The position numbers and the translations under genes are program-made. DNA of 64,000 nt, taken from positions 242,304 to 306,303 of the forward strand of contig NZ_JHEG04000001.1 of the NCBI RefSeq assembly GCF_000760695.4. The letters run 5' to 3'. The notes beneath the pieces are model-generated. The model saw only the letters and a list, made by a program, of their open reading frames with translations. It searched no databases and was not told the origin of the DNA. The DNA comes from Tolypothrix bouteillei VB521301 (GTDB lineage: Bacteria; Cyanobacteriota; Cyanobacteriia; Cyanobacteriales; Nostocaceae). Each line of letters opens with the position of its first letter. Position 1 is the first letter of the stretch. Below, in pieces: positions 53,051-61,859 of this stretch.

Positions 53051-53083
53051 AAATCCCCGACTTCGTTAAGAAATCGGGGATTT
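53051..53083. terminator. Bidirectional hairpin terminator
   Basis: AAATCCCCGA and TCGGGGATTT arms (10 bp) around a 13-nt loop, followed by AACTTTTAATAATT, between the convergent genes ending at 52987 and 53097. Confidence 0.7.
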
Positions 53084-53096
53084 AACTTTTAATAAT

Positions 53097-53438
53097 TCAA
53101 TCCTCGTCTTCATCTTCCTCATCCCCAAGAATGTTGAACATTGTGCCCATACCTGCAACTAACTGTTGTGCAACATTCATCAGCTGCCGAGCATCTTCTT
53201 CTGAAGCGATGTTGACATAGAGGCTTTCAGTATCCAAGCCTGCATACATGGGATGATATATAGCAAAAACTCCATGACTCGGGTTTTCGTAAAGTTCGAT
53301 TTCCGTGTAACCCAATGCTTCTCTATTAATTAATTCATAACCGTTTTCCTGCAGCCAGCTTGACCAGTTACCCTCGCCAGCACGAGGTAATTCTGATAAC
53401 TGCTTGGTCTGCCAGTCCATCACTTTCATGGGATTCAT
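53097..53438 (-). CDS. Conserved cyanobacterial hypothetical protein, acidic tail
   Basis: 113 residues (MNPMKVMDWQ; a shorter start at MKVMDW is possible). Trp/Tyr-rich N-terminal half (WSSWLQENGYELINREALGYTEIELY), a helix (EEDARQLMNVAQQLVAGM) and a strongly acidic end (GDEEDEDED). It reads like a small soluble domain protein seen widely in cyanobacteria; no function known to me. Confidence 0.7.
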   Translation of the reverse strand: MNPMKVMDWQTKQLSELPRAGEGNWSSWLQENGYELINREALGYTEIELYENPSHGVFAIYHPMYAGLDTESLYVNIASEEDARQLMNVAQQLVAGMGTMFNILGDEEDEDED

Positions 53439-53514
53439 GGTTTATTTCCTTTGCCCTGCGATTGCATTTTCTCAAAAATACAATAGCAAGTGGAATGCCA
53501 ACGCTTCCAAGCAT

Positions 53515-53706
53515 CTAATTCCCTGTCATTATCCACTCGCGTGCAGCCTTTTCTGCGGCTTCAGGAGCAAAGTAGAGCTTGCGTTCGCCAAAGACGACAC
53601 CGCCAGAGCTAATAACTCGAAACTGCCAACAGTCAGCTTCAGTGTAAAAAATTACAAGTATGTAATTGCGGATACCAACAACTGCGTGAACGAGAGTATG
53701 AGTCAT
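53515..53706 (-). CDS. Small hypothetical protein, 63 aa
   Basis: MTHTLVHAVVGIRNYILVIF, then WQFRVISSGGVVFGERKLYFAPEAAEKAAREWIMTGN. The SSGGVVFGE...FYFTPEAAEKAGREW-type pattern is a small single-domain fold that recurs in cyanobacterial genomes. The TnpB element 2 right end lies 25 bp upstream of its start codon, so its promoter has been interrupted or supplied by the element. Confidence 0.6.
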   Translation of the reverse strand: MTHTLVHAVVGIRNYILVIFYTEADCWQFRVISSGGVVFGERKLYFAPEAAEKAAREWIMTGN

Positions 53707-53731
53707 GTTGTGGCAGACAGAAGCATGGTCT

Positions 53732-53930
53732 TTGACACTCTCCGCCCTAAAGGGTCGGAGATTCTTGGTTCATTGACTCGCCGTTAGACGACAGGTTTGC
53801 ACCAATCGCCCAAGAGGGCAAATCTCCCCAAGCGTAAGTTCCCATGTGCCCCACGGTACTGAGTCCCAATTTAAGGATATTGATGGCTGCGTTCACGTCT
53901 CTATCTTCCACAAAACCGCAATGTGGACAA
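53732..53930 (-). ncRNA. Probable omega RNA scaffold of element 2
   Basis: Overlaps the tnpB 3' end and ends at GTCAA (53736-53732). The guide would be the flanking minus-strand DNA AGACCATGCTTCTGTCTGCC starting at 53731. The 5' limit is assumed from the usual 150-250 nt size. Confidence 0.45.
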
Positions 53931-54979
53931 ACATGGGTTCTAGTGGATAGAGACTTCTTCACCTTCTCACCACAATTAGAGCAATTCTGGCTTGTGTTAT
54001 GGGGAGGTACGGCAACTGTAACCTTCCCACATTTGTGACCAAAATACTCTAACCATGACCGGAAAGTTGACCAGCCAGCGTCAGATATTGACTTAGCCAG
54101 ATGACGATTACGTACCAAGCCTTTCACATTCAAGTCTTCATAGGCTACCAAATCGTTAGATTGGATGACGGAGTATGCTAATTTCTTGCAATACTCTTTT
54201 CGTTGCCTACTTACTCTTAAATGTTTACGGGCATATCGATTTCTAGCTTTGTGGTAGTTGGTTGATTGTGTCTGTTTCGCTTTTTTCTTTTTGGGGTCGT
54301 ACTTCTTGGATTTTTTGCGGTTAGCACGGTTCAACTGTTTTTCAGACTGGCGATAAAACTGGGGAGATTGTTCTACATTGCCTTTGTTATCAGCAATGAA
54401 GTACTTCAATCCCAAGTCAATACCTACTATTTGACCTGTCGGTTGAGTCTCAACTTTTAGGTCAACATCGATGGCAAATTGAGCATAGTACCCGTCAGCA
54501 CGACGCACTAATCGGACTCGCTTAATTTGTTTGAGCTCATAGTAGTTAAGGTCATAAGTTCCCTTTAATTTTAAGGTTCCTATTCCTTTCTTGTCAGAGA
54601 AAGTTATAGCTTTGCGGGTATCAGAAAGTTTCCATCCTGATGTTTTATATTCAACAGAACGGCAATGTTTCTTGAACTTTGGAAAACCCTTCTTTCCTTT
54701 AACTTTCTTTTTGCAGTTATCATAAAACCGAGCGATCGCCGACCATGCCCGTTCTGCCGCAGATTGTCTCGCCATTGAGTTAAGTTCGTCGGCAAAAGAA
54801 AACTCAGCAGCAAGAACAGCACAATGCTTATTCAAAGCATATTTATCTACTTTCTTGTCCTTGTTATCCATCCAATGTCTGAGACATTTGTTTTGAATGA
54901 ACTGACTAGTACGAATAGCGTCGTTTATCGCCCTATACTGCCTGTCTTTCCCTTCGACCTTAAACTCGTAGATTATCAT
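53747..54979 (-). CDS. tnpB: TnpB RNA-guided nuclease of element 2
   Basis: 410 residues. Intact RuvC triad Asp188 (GIDLGL), Glu281 (YEDL), Asp361 (EDRDVNAA) and zinc finger Cys333/336/351/354. An insertion of Lys-rich sequence (KKSKKYDPKKKKAKQTQST) after residue 220 lengthens the bridge helix region relative to TnpB-1. About half of the residues are identical to TnpB-1 (for instance LNSMARQ..ERAWSAI, RKHL(K/R)VSRQRK, KSISDA(A/G)W). Confidence 0.92.
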   Translation of the reverse strand: MIIYEFKVEGKDRQYRAINDAIRTSQFIQNKCLRHWMDNKDKKVDKYALNKHCAVLAAEFSFADELNSMARQSAAERAWSAIARFYDNCKKKVKGKKGFPKFKKHCRSVEYKTSGWKLSDTRKAITFSDKKGIGTLKLKGTYDLNYYELKQIKRVRLVRRADGYYAQFAIDVDLKVETQPTGQIVGIDLGLKYFIADNKGNVEQSPQFYRQSEKQLNRANRKKSKKYDPKKKKAKQTQSTNYHKARNRYARKHLRVSRQRKEYCKKLAYSVIQSNDLVAYEDLNVKGLVRNRHLAKSISDAGWSTFRSWLEYFGHKCGKVTVAVPPHNTSQNCSNCGEKVKKSLSTRTHVCPHCGFVEDRDVNAAINILKLGLSTVGHMGTYAWGDLPSWAIGANLSSNGESMNQESPTL

Positions 54980-55249
54980 CGGCTCGACCTAACCAACTCC
55001 ATCTTTATGCTACTATGTTTTGCATAAAGTCGCCCTAGAAGGGCGAGGTTTTAAACCCAAATTTCTGATAAAAGCTCTCTGGGGAAGCTAAATCTTTCGC
55101 AAGGAGAATTTTGAACCAGAGTGAAAACAGGATCTAACCTATGGTATAATACATTTTACCAAAAACAAATTCTGCGGTATTTTGTCCGCTACTCGTCATG
55201 CATTTTAGAATTTTAGTTGTAGGAAGCGAGATGGCTTCCCAAAAGGAGG

Positions 55250-56074
55250 ATGACCGGCGCTAAATGTTCCGGTCACCGTCGGCTCGACGTTGAGGCTGCG
55301 TTAGCCGAAGTTAAAAAGCTTCAATTTGACCGCAAATATCGTGATGCCTCTGGATTGTTTTTCATCGAAGGTGTACGGAATTTTGTGCAAGCAATTGACA
55401 ATGGCTTTGATGTATCTACAATCCTGTTTAGTGAGAAACTGCTGACAGCACCTATTGCACGAAAGCTAGTTCGCCAAACTCGGCGCAAAGGCGCGAACAG
55501 CGTCTCCATCACACCAGAACAATTTCGACAAATCTCTCATACCGAACGTGCTTCAGGTGTTGCGGCGATCTTGCGTCAGCGCTGGTTCAAGTTGCATGAT
55601 GTTTCTCCACAAACTGGTTTGTGCTGGGTAGCTATTGAAACTGTGCGCTCGCCGGGAAACTTAGGAACCTTAATTCGTACTTCTGAGGCTATAGGTGGTG
55701 CTGGATTCATATTTATTGGTGGGAGAGTCGATCCATTCGATCCGGATGTTATTCGAGCATCTATGGGCGCACTCTTCCGTCAGAAGTTTATACGCACCGG
55801 ATTTTCTACACTGACTGAGTGGATAAATCGCCACTCCTGTCATGTCATTGGTGCTTCACCAGACGGAACAATTGACTTTCATCAATTTGATTATCCTGGT
55901 TCGACTGTTCTGTTCTTAGGTGAGGAACGTCAAGGTTTAACCCAACAACAGAGAGATTTGTGTCAGCATCTTATACGGATTCCAATCGTAGGGACTGCTG
56001 ACTCTCTCAATCTCGCTGTAGCAGGTAGCCTCCTCATGTATGAGGTTTATAGGTCAAAAGTTTTCAATATCTAG
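55250..56074 (+). CDS. TrmH/SpoU-family RNA 2'-O-methyltransferase
   Basis: 274 residues. N-terminal L30-like substrate domain (FFIEGVRNFVQAIDNGF) and a C-terminal SPOUT knot: ETVRSPGNLGTLIRTSEAIGGAGF (motif 1), FLGEERQGL (motif 2), IPIVGTADSLNLAVAGSLLMYEVYR (motif 3, SAM knot). Such enzymes methylate 23S rRNA or tRNA ribose 2'-OH; the organisation is like TsnR/RlmB. The start is uncertain because AAAAGGAGG abuts the ATG; a slightly later start is possible. Confidence 0.88.
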   Translation: MTGAKCSGHRRLDVEAALAEVKKLQFDRKYRDASGLFFIEGVRNFVQAIDNGFDVSTILFSEKLLTAPIARKLVRQTRRKGANSVSITPEQFRQISHTERASGVAAILRQRWFKLHDVSPQTGLCWVAIETVRSPGNLGTLIRTSEAIGGAGFIFIGGRVDPFDPDVIRASMGALFRQKFIRTGFSTLTEWINRHSCHVIGASPDGTIDFHQFDYPGSTVLFLGEERQGLTQQQRDLCQHLIRIPIVGTADSLNLAVAGSLLMYEVYRSKVFNI

Positions 56075-56210
56075 AACCACAGTATTTTCTTATAGAAAGG
56101 GTATCTCGTATCTGTTCTCGCTGGAGGGGATGCGAGAAACCCTTTGATGATTTGGATAGAAACTGAGGGAACACTGAAGATACACATCTTCGTTCGTATG
56201 CAAATTCCTC

Positions 56211-56981
56211 ATGAAAATAATGGCGCAAACGAGTACCAGGCTTGTCATGCGGCACCGACCTCTGGGAAAGTGGTGGCAAGGTGGGTTAATTTTTGCTTTT
56301 AGCTTGGTTTTTGTGATTTCCGGACTGTTTGTTACGCCTGTTTCGGCTAGTTTCAACTGTCATCGCTTCTCATCCAACCAAATCAATTGTGAATTAAAGC
56401 AATTTAGAATACTGGGAGGTACAAAAAAACAACGTATTTTCGATCCTCAAATAGCAAATATTAGAACCAAAAGTGGCAGTCGGGGAGGAAGCAGGTATCA
56501 GGTCGTTATTTCAAGCCCACAGGGAGAATTTGAGATTCAGTCACCTACTCACAACTACGAACAAAATCAGCAAGTTGCTTCCCAAATAAATAGTTTTATT
56601 AGCTCTCAGCAAACAGACTTCTCAGTTAGGCAAAACCAGTGGCATGATTACTCTTTATATTTTCTATTCATTCTAGTGCTAATGACAATTGGAATGTTCT
56701 TAATCACATCTCCTGTTGAAAACTGTACTTTCTACAAGAGTCTAAATAAAGTTGTGATAGAACGCAAAGGTTTACGCGATCGCAAGCTCGTTGAATATCC
56801 ATTTTCAGAGATTTTACGTGTTGACATAGAATCAAAAAGCGAACGTTACGGCAAGCGTTACCGACTTATCCTGATTTTGAAATTTTTACAGGAGATTCCA
56901 ATTCATCAAAACTATACCAACAAAGAAGATGTTTCTCATTGCCTTTTCAACATCCATTTATTTATGGAGCACAAAATTTAA
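56211..56981 (+). CDS. Membrane hypothetical protein
   Basis: 256 residues. Two transmembrane helices: GGLIFAFSLVFVISGLFVTPV near 25-45 and YFLFILVLMTIGMFLITS near 150-167. Between them is an external domain (FDPQIANIRTKSGSRGGSRYQVVISS), and after the second a basic cytoplasmic part (VVIERKGLRDRKLVEYPFSEILRVDIES) that resembles PH-like bacterial domains. No enzymatic motif. Begins 136 bp after the methyltransferase on the same strand. Confidence 0.65.
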   Translation: MKIMAQTSTRLVMRHRPLGKWWQGGLIFAFSLVFVISGLFVTPVSASFNCHRFSSNQINCELKQFRILGGTKKQRIFDPQIANIRTKSGSRGGSRYQVVISSPQGEFEIQSPTHNYEQNQQVASQINSFISSQQTDFSVRQNQWHDYSLYFLFILVLMTIGMFLITSPVENCTFYKSLNKVVIERKGLRDRKLVEYPFSEILRVDIESKSERYGKRYRLILILKFLQEIPIHQNYTNKEDVSHCLFNIHLFMEHKI

Positions 56982-57087
56982 CTGGGGCATTTATGCAAAA
57001 GTCTCTAGACACAATTAACAGGTTCAACAGGATAGCTCTCCACTCAGTCTATGATGAAACATCGGCTTACGTACTTATACTGTCAGA

Positions 57088-57321
57088 ATGTTCCGTCAAT
57101 CAGTGCTAGCCGCCGCCTTTCGTGGCGAACTCGTTCCCGAAGACCCCAATGACGAACCTGCATCTGTCCTGCTAGAATGCATTCGCGCAGAACGTGCCTT
57201 ACTCCAAAACCAAACCAAAACTGCTAAGAAATACACACCCAAAACTGGTGGACGGCGGGGTAAAAAAACCCAACAGTCAGAACCAGAACCGGAGTCAGTG
57301 CAGTTAGAGTTATTGGAATAG
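57088..57321 (+). pseudogene. Remnant of a type I restriction specificity subunit (hsdS 3' end)
   Basis: 77 residues: FRQSVLAAAFRGELVPEDPN then DEPASVLLECIRAERALLQN. This is the characteristic last segment of cyanobacterial HsdS proteins (normally about 400-450 aa); both target-recognition domains are missing and no hsdM or hsdR is nearby. Upstream sequence (56985-57087) shows no HsdS homology that I can see. A lone C-terminal piece has no known function. Confidence 0.8.
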
Positions 57322-57418
57322 CGTATAGGGCGAGCGCTCAGGCGTGGAGTAGTTTGGCTATGGCTGCACACAAGGGCTTAGCGAGCACTTTGGGTTGCTT
57401 ATACCAACATCTGCATAT

Positions 57419-57874
57419 TTAAATCGTTGAAGCAGTGTTCCATTCAGAATTAAAAAACATCGAATCTTGTGTATCAGATTCCAAGTGAGCCGCTTCATTT
57501 TTTGATAGGTCATTCAGAGATAACCCTATGATAAGACTTTGCCCACCACTTAAAAGCATGAAACGACGGTGTTCTTTATCAGATTTTAATTGCCGGATTT
57601 CTCCTAAAGAGTTTAGCTCTTTAAACCATGATTGAATATAAGGCTTAGTTAATCTATTACCCACTTTGCTTGAGGTAAGCAGGCGTACATTTTGTGAAAC
57701 AGAGACTCCAAGTGTTGCTAGTGTTAAAATGTGGCTCAAACCTTTGTTATCTAAATAAGGGTCAAAGACTGCTTCAATTGTAGATGTGGCAATTAATCCT
57801 ACTAACTTGCTAAAATTTGTGGTAGGTTCATTTTGGTAAAGACGTATTGACGTTGGAGTTGAAGACCATAACAA
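57419..57874 (-). CDS. Hypothetical protein, phospholipase-D-like strand pattern
   Basis: 151 residues. AVFDPYLDNKGLSHILTLATLG, NVRLLTSS and HRRFMLLSGGQSLIIGLSLNDLSKNEAAHL resemble the second half of PLD-type/helicase-associated domains in which SGGxSxxxGxSL follows HRR instead of HKD. Only half of such a domain is present, so it may be a truncated protein. Its start lies 10 bp from the divergent gene at 57885, consistent with a shared promoter or with a cut end. Confidence 0.5.
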   Translation of the reverse strand: MLWSSTPTSIRLYQNEPTTNFSKLVGLIATSTIEAVFDPYLDNKGLSHILTLATLGVSVSQNVRLLTSSKVGNRLTKPYIQSWFKELNSLGEIRQLKSDKEHRRFMLLSGGQSLIIGLSLNDLSKNEAAHLESDTQDSMFFNSEWNTASTI

Positions 57875-57884
57875 TGCCGTTGAA

Positions 57885-58385
57885 GTGAATGGAATTCGAT
57901 TTGAAACTTTAGTCCCCGAACGAATGATACACCTTCCTAAGCATGGAGACGAAACTCCTGTTCAGTTTGGAGTTCGGATTACCAATCAAACGTCAATTCC
58001 TTATCGTTTTGAGTTGCAGCGGTTTCTACCAGAACTTTCAGATTCACATGGACGGCTAATGAAAGTAGAAGGCGTAAATCGGAATACTAGTACTGAAACT
58101 GAAGAATCAGATATTCCGCTGATTACACCCGGACAGAATTTGGAATTTTTAGTGAATGCCCAATTCAGTTGGTACAGCAAAGACTGCCTTACGCTTTCAG
58201 GTAAAGCATTTTATGGAGGTGTTTGGGAATTATATAACTTCAAATCTGGTACATACCAAATTAGGCTTAATTATGAAAATTATCTGGTAAAAAAGAAGAT
58301 GTTTTTATCAAAAGGAAGAATGGAAGTTGATAGTTTTTGGGTAGGAAAAGTTGCCACAAATTTAGCTCAACTGTCCCTCAGATAA
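57885..58385 (+). CDS. Hypothetical protein, beta-rich
   Basis: 166 residues from a GTG start (MNGIRFETLVPERMIHLPKHGDETP). Beta-sandwich-like: FGVRITNQTSIPYRFEL, LEFLVNAQFSW, GTYQIRLNYENY. It resembles a domain that might bind ligands or decorate proteins; no catalytic residues. No ribosome-binding site is clear, so the start could be later. Family not recognised. Confidence 0.55.
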   Translation: MNGIRFETLVPERMIHLPKHGDETPVQFGVRITNQTSIPYRFELQRFLPELSDSHGRLMKVEGVNRNTSTETEESDIPLITPGQNLEFLVNAQFSWYSKDCLTLSGKAFYGGVWELYNFKSGTYQIRLNYENYLVKKKMFLSKGRMEVDSFWVGKVATNLAQLSLR

Positions 58386-58402
58386 AACTGAATACTGTCT
58401 AA

Positions 58403-58599
58403 CTAATGATGCAGAAGTAATACCATTTTGGGTCATTTACTTATACATAGCTCAAGCAGCCAATTTGGAGGATGCTGTTGCGATGATACGCACTCAGTAC
58501 CCAGAAGTGGTGGAGACCTTGGAAGTCGTGACTGTGGGCGACGTGCTAGCACCTAATCAAGTCATTGCTTTAGACTACAGTCAGTTACTATCAAATTGA
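58403..58599 (+). pseudogene. Open fragment without start codon
   Basis: An open stretch translating DAEVIPFWVIYLYIAQAANL, then EDAVAMIRTQYPEVVETLEVV...VLAPNQVIALDYSQLLSN and stop. No in-frame ATG, GTG or TTG with a ribosome-binding site near its beginning. It looks like the 3' end of a gene whose 5' part is lost, or the interior of a decayed one. The origin is not recognised. Confidence 0.35.
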
Positions 58600-58618
58600 C
58601 ATCTCCAACCAGCCTTAA

Positions 58619-58798
58619 ATGCCGTCCCGTTATATTCACTCCCGCCTAGAACGAATGCGCCGAGTGGATGAATACCCTTTCCCAAAGGGAACTAAGGGGG
58701 GTAGTAATGTGATGAAAATGACAGCTAACCACTTTTCAAACATCTTCTTAGATACCTTTCCGGATATCACAGAACAATCGCCATCTTCAAAACGGTAG
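58619..58798 (+). CDS. Possible small ORF, 59 aa
   Basis: ATG 58619 gives MPSRYIHSRLERMRRVDEYP then FPKGTKGGSNVMKMTANHFS. It is basic and hydrophilic, has no ribosome-binding site, and ends 18 bp before the convergent oxidoreductase stop. It could be non-coding. Confidence 0.2.
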   Translation: MPSRYIHSRLERMRRVDEYPFPKGTKGGSNVMKMTANHFSNIFLDTFPDITEQSPSSKR

Positions 58799-58816
58799 TT
58801 ATTGATTGCTCTTTTC

Positions 58817-60193
58817 TTACATATTAGGACAAGTTGGCATATCATCTCCAACAAGTAGTCTTGCAAGACTGGGCAATGCCTCACCGTAAGTTGGGTGAAT
58901 GTGAACCGATTGTTCGAGTACCTGCCAAGTTGCTTTAGCTTCCATAAGTGACAAAAAGACATGCACGAGTTCCGCCGTTTCGTACCCAACCAACGTTGCT
59001 CCTAAAATCAAATTTGTGTGTGTGTCGATAACCATGCGGTAGAAACCCAGATCGTGCCCCCATTCAATGCTACGGGCGATGTAAGCCATCGGCAGGGTGA
59101 CTTCGCGGGCGGTAATTCCCTGTTTTTGAGCCTGGTCTAGCGTCATCCCTACCCGACCCACTTGCGGCTCTGTGTAAACGGCATAGCCTAACACTCGATC
59201 GTTGCGTGTCCGGTGTTCGCCACACAGAATGGCTTTCAATCGACGATAGTCTTCCCAAGAAACATGGGTAAAAGCAGGCTGCTTGGCAACGTCTCCGATC
59301 GCATAAATTCCAGAATGAGTTGTTTGAAACCGCTCGTCGATTTTAACAAACCCTTGTGCATCTAATTCAACGCCTGTCACTGCGGTATTTAATGCCTGAG
59401 TATTCGGTTTGCGCCCAGTCGCAATCAGCAATGCTTCCCCATTAAGTACTTCACCATTATTCAGCGTTAGGGTAAACACACCATTGGTATAAGCAACCTG
59501 CCGAACAGTCACATTGAAATGCAGTCCAATTCCGTCTTGCTTAAAGGCATCGGCAAGCACAGCACTGACATCGGATTCTTCTTGAGCCAGCAAGCGATCG
59601 CCCCGCACAATCAATGTGGTTTGGCTCCCTAAACGTGCCATTCCTTGCCCTAACTCTAGGGCAATATAGCCACCGCCGACTACGAGCAATCGTGGGGGAA
59701 TTTGCTGCAAATCAAAGAAATTTCGGTTGGTGAGATAAGGCGTTCCAGCTAAACCAGGAATGTCAGGAATAGTAGAGGATGTTCCCGTGTTGATGACCAC
59801 GAGCGGAGCCTGCACGGTTACACCTCCTCCGCTCACAGTTCGTTCTCCGGTGAAAGCGGCTTCAGCGCAAACAACTCTAACCCCTGCACTCTCTAATCGG
59901 CGCTTAGTACCCTGGTTAAACTGGCTGCGAATACTACGCACACGCTCCATCACAGTAGAAAAATTAACTTCAACCTGCGCGTGTATGCCTAGCTTTGCCG
60001 CTTGTCGAGCGCGACCTGCGGCATGGGCAGCTGCTAAAAAGGCTTTAGAAGGAGTACAGCCATAGTTTATGCAACTGCCGCCCAATGCATCGCGCTCAAA
60101 TAGAACGACATTTCGACCTGCTTTGGCAAAGTCAACCGCAAGTGGAACTCCGCCCTGACCGCTTCCAATCACAATTACATCTGCTGTTTCCAT
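58817..60193 (-). CDS. FAD-dependent pyridine-nucleotide disulfide oxidoreductase (mercuric reductase/dihydrolipoamide dehydrogenase family)
   Basis: 458 residues. FAD site VIVIGSGQGGVPLAVDFAKAG, redox-active disulfide GSCINYGCTPSK (Cys-x4-Cys), NAD(P) site LLVVGGGYIALELGQGMARLG, second FAD segment IYAIGDVA, and the C-terminal dimer domain with HIHPTYGEALPSL (His-Glu pair). It lacks the N-terminal metal-binding domain and the C-terminal Cys pair of MerA, so it is an MerA-like reductase of unknown substrate. The gene is G+C-richer than its neighbours, like the SDR and VOC genes beside it; a transferred redox cassette is plausible. Confidence 0.9.
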   Translation of the reverse strand: METADVIVIGSGQGGVPLAVDFAKAGRNVVLFERDALGGSCINYGCTPSKAFLAAAHAAGRARQAAKLGIHAQVEVNFSTVMERVRSIRSQFNQGTKRRLESAGVRVVCAEAAFTGERTVSGGGVTVQAPLVVINTGTSSTIPDIPGLAGTPYLTNRNFFDLQQIPPRLLVVGGGYIALELGQGMARLGSQTTLIVRGDRLLAQEESDVSAVLADAFKQDGIGLHFNVTVRQVAYTNGVFTLTLNNGEVLNGEALLIATGRKPNTQALNTAVTGVELDAQGFVKIDERFQTTHSGIYAIGDVAKQPAFTHVSWEDYRRLKAILCGEHRTRNDRVLGYAVYTEPQVGRVGMTLDQAQKQGITAREVTLPMAYIARSIEWGHDLGFYRMVIDTHTNLILGATLVGYETAELVHVFLSLMEAKATWQVLEQSVHIHPTYGEALPSLARLLVGDDMPTCPNM

Positions 60194-60412
60194 GGTTACC
60201 TCTGTTAATAGCTACTACTTATTGCAGTTTGTCGAGTATGACTAGCTTTAATTAAATCAGTGAGAAGGTCGCCGATTGCGATCGTTGGTGCGTTTGTATT
60301 GCTTGTCCTCAGCATTTATGATGGAGGAATTGAGAACTTGTGAGTCCTCAATTCCATGTACTCGTAATTCTGAGTTTACCACTGCCATTGAGTCAGTACT
60401 CCGGAATGCAAG

Positions 60413-61123
60413 TTAGTGTCCTGCGCTCTGTCCCCCATCGACATGAAGGATTTCACCCGTCACGAAGTTAGCTGACTCGAGGTAGAGAACCGCATCGACA
60501 ACATCGGAAATCTCGCCCATATGACCGATCGGGTGCAGGGCATCGAGCTGTACGTGGGTTTCGACAGGATGCATTGGCGTCTTGATAGTACCCAGCGCCA
60601 CTGCGTTCACCCGGATACTGCGCTTGGCATACTCGATCGCTAGCGATTTGGTCGCAGCATTTAGTCCGCCCTTTGTCAGCGACGCAAGCACGGACGGTAC
60701 GCCAGCGATCGGGTTGTCAACCAAGCTCGTCGAGATCTGCACGATATGACCGCTGCCCTGCTTCTCCATTTCGGCGATGGCGAATTGCGTCATGTGAAAG
60801 AAACCAGCGATGTTGGTGCCCAAGTACGCTGCGTAGTCAGCTTCGGTGTATTGGGTAAATGGCTTGGAGATGAAGATGCCAGCGTTGTTGATGAGGGTAT
60901 CGATGCGCCCGAATCGAGCCACGCCTTCGGAAATGGCACGCTCGGCGGTTTTTCGCTCGGCGATGTCACCAGGTATCACTAGGACTTCATCATCATTCGA
61001 TGGCTCGATTGAGCGCGAGGTCGCCACCACCCGATAATTGCGATCGCGGTACGCCTTGACGAGGGCTGCGCCGATGCCTTGCGATGCCCCGGTAATCACA
61101 ACAACTTTCTGTTCAGTGCTCAT
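60413..61123 (-). CDS. SDR-family oxidoreductase lacking the catalytic tyrosine
   Basis: 236 residues with AAAGGAGT upstream. GASQGIGAAL cofactor loop, NNAGIF, ISTSLVDNP (Ser), and ALGTIKTPMH. At the YxxxK site the sequence is ASLTKGGLNAATKSLA: Lys is present but Tyr is Ala, so a normal SDR proton relay is absent. The same ASLTKGGLN variant occurs in a recognisable SDR subfamily. It is downstream of the VOC gene by 46 bp, probably in one operon. Confidence 0.88.
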   Translation of the reverse strand: MSTEQKVVVITGASQGIGAALVKAYRDRNYRVVATSRSIEPSNDDEVLVIPGDIAERKTAERAISEGVARFGRIDTLINNAGIFISKPFTQYTEADYAAYLGTNIAGFFHMTQFAIAEMEKQGSGHIVQISTSLVDNPIAGVPSVLASLTKGGLNAATKSLAIEYAKRSIRVNAVALGTIKTPMHPVETHVQLDALHPIGHMGEISDVVDAVLYLESANFVTGEILHVDGGQSAGH

Positions 61124-61169
61124 AGTAAAACTCCTTTATGCTTTTGAGGGTGTTGCAATTCTGACCTCA

Positions 61170-61859
61170 TCATTTGGAAAGAACAGAAAAAACCTCTTCC
61201 ATGTAACGGTCAGCAGCTGCGTCAGCTTCTTCTGGACTGCTGCCATTTTGACGTGCCTTTAGATAAGGTGTGTACCAATCCCACCAGTGATGCTCGGAGT
61301 GAACCTTCTCGTAGCGATCGTGGTGCTCTGCCGTCTCGCGGAGAAGAGTTGCAAAGGTTGCAACGTCCATGTCTCGTGCTTGCGTCAACTCCCACTCGCG
61401 ACCGGGAAGTCGTTCCTCGATCTCCTGGAGCAACCAGAGATTCCCTTCTGGATCTTCAAACGAGGCAAATGAGAAATAAGAACGACCTTGCGGGTCGCGT
61501 CCGCCGACTCGCGGGTTCTCAACAGCGTTGTTAAAGGGTCCGCCAGCGTAGTGGAAAATCTCGCTCACGTTGACACCACGAGCGATCAAGTCTTCGCGGG
61601 CGGCGTCGAGGTCGTCCACGGCTAGAACCAGGTTGTGCGCCGAGCCAATATTGTTCGGAGTCACTCCTTTGCCGAAGATAATCGAGGCTTCCGAGTTGTG
61701 GGGCGTCATCTGCACGCCACGGAAGTCGCCCTCCACCACGTCGATGTCGAACCGCCAGCCGAGATTCTCGTAGAATGCCTTCGCACGGTCAACGTCGGAA
61801 ACGCTGAATACCACGACTTCGAGTTTCATGTTTTGACTGCTTAAGCGATTGCTACTCAT
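61170..61859 (-). CDS. VOC-superfamily (glyoxalase-like) protein
   Basis: 229 residues from an ATG preceded by AAAGGAGATCG. Two betaalphabetabetabeta modules: KLEVVVFSVSDVDRAKAFYENLGWRF and AHNLVLAVDDLDAAREDLIARGV, closing with FASFEDPEGNLWLLQEI. Metal-ligand type residues (Glu of PEGN) are present. A C-terminal extension of about 70 residues (THARD...HWWDWYTPYLKARQNGSSPEEADAAADRYMEEV) is helical and resembles a short domain often fused or adjacent to VOC proteins. It leads the SDR gene. Confidence 0.88.
   Translation of the reverse strand: MSSNRLSSQNMKLEVVVFSVSDVDRAKAFYENLGWRFDIDVVEGDFRGVQMTPHNSEASIIFGKGVTPNNIGSAHNLVLAVDDLDAAREDLIARGVNVSEIFHYAGGPFNNAVENPRVGGRDPQGRSYFSFASFEDPEGNLWLLQEIEERLPGREWELTQARDMDVATFATLLRETAEHHDRYEKVHSEHHWWDWYTPYLKARQNGSSPEEADAAADRYMEEVFSVLSK

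Larger units (their letters stand above)
53732..55055 (-). mobile_element. IS200/IS605-type element with tnpB only, copy 2
   Basis: Right end at 53732 on the minus strand: CTCCG-ACCC-TTTA-GGG-CGGAG hairpin then AGTGTCAA. Left subterminal hairpin CGCCCT-AGA-AGGGCG (plus strand) at 55031-55045. Both resemble element 1 (shared cores CCCTTCTAGGG and CCCTTTAGGG, shared terminal GTCAA). No tnpA. The TnpB proteins of the two elements differ enough that they are separate acquisitions or old copies. Confidence 0.75.
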
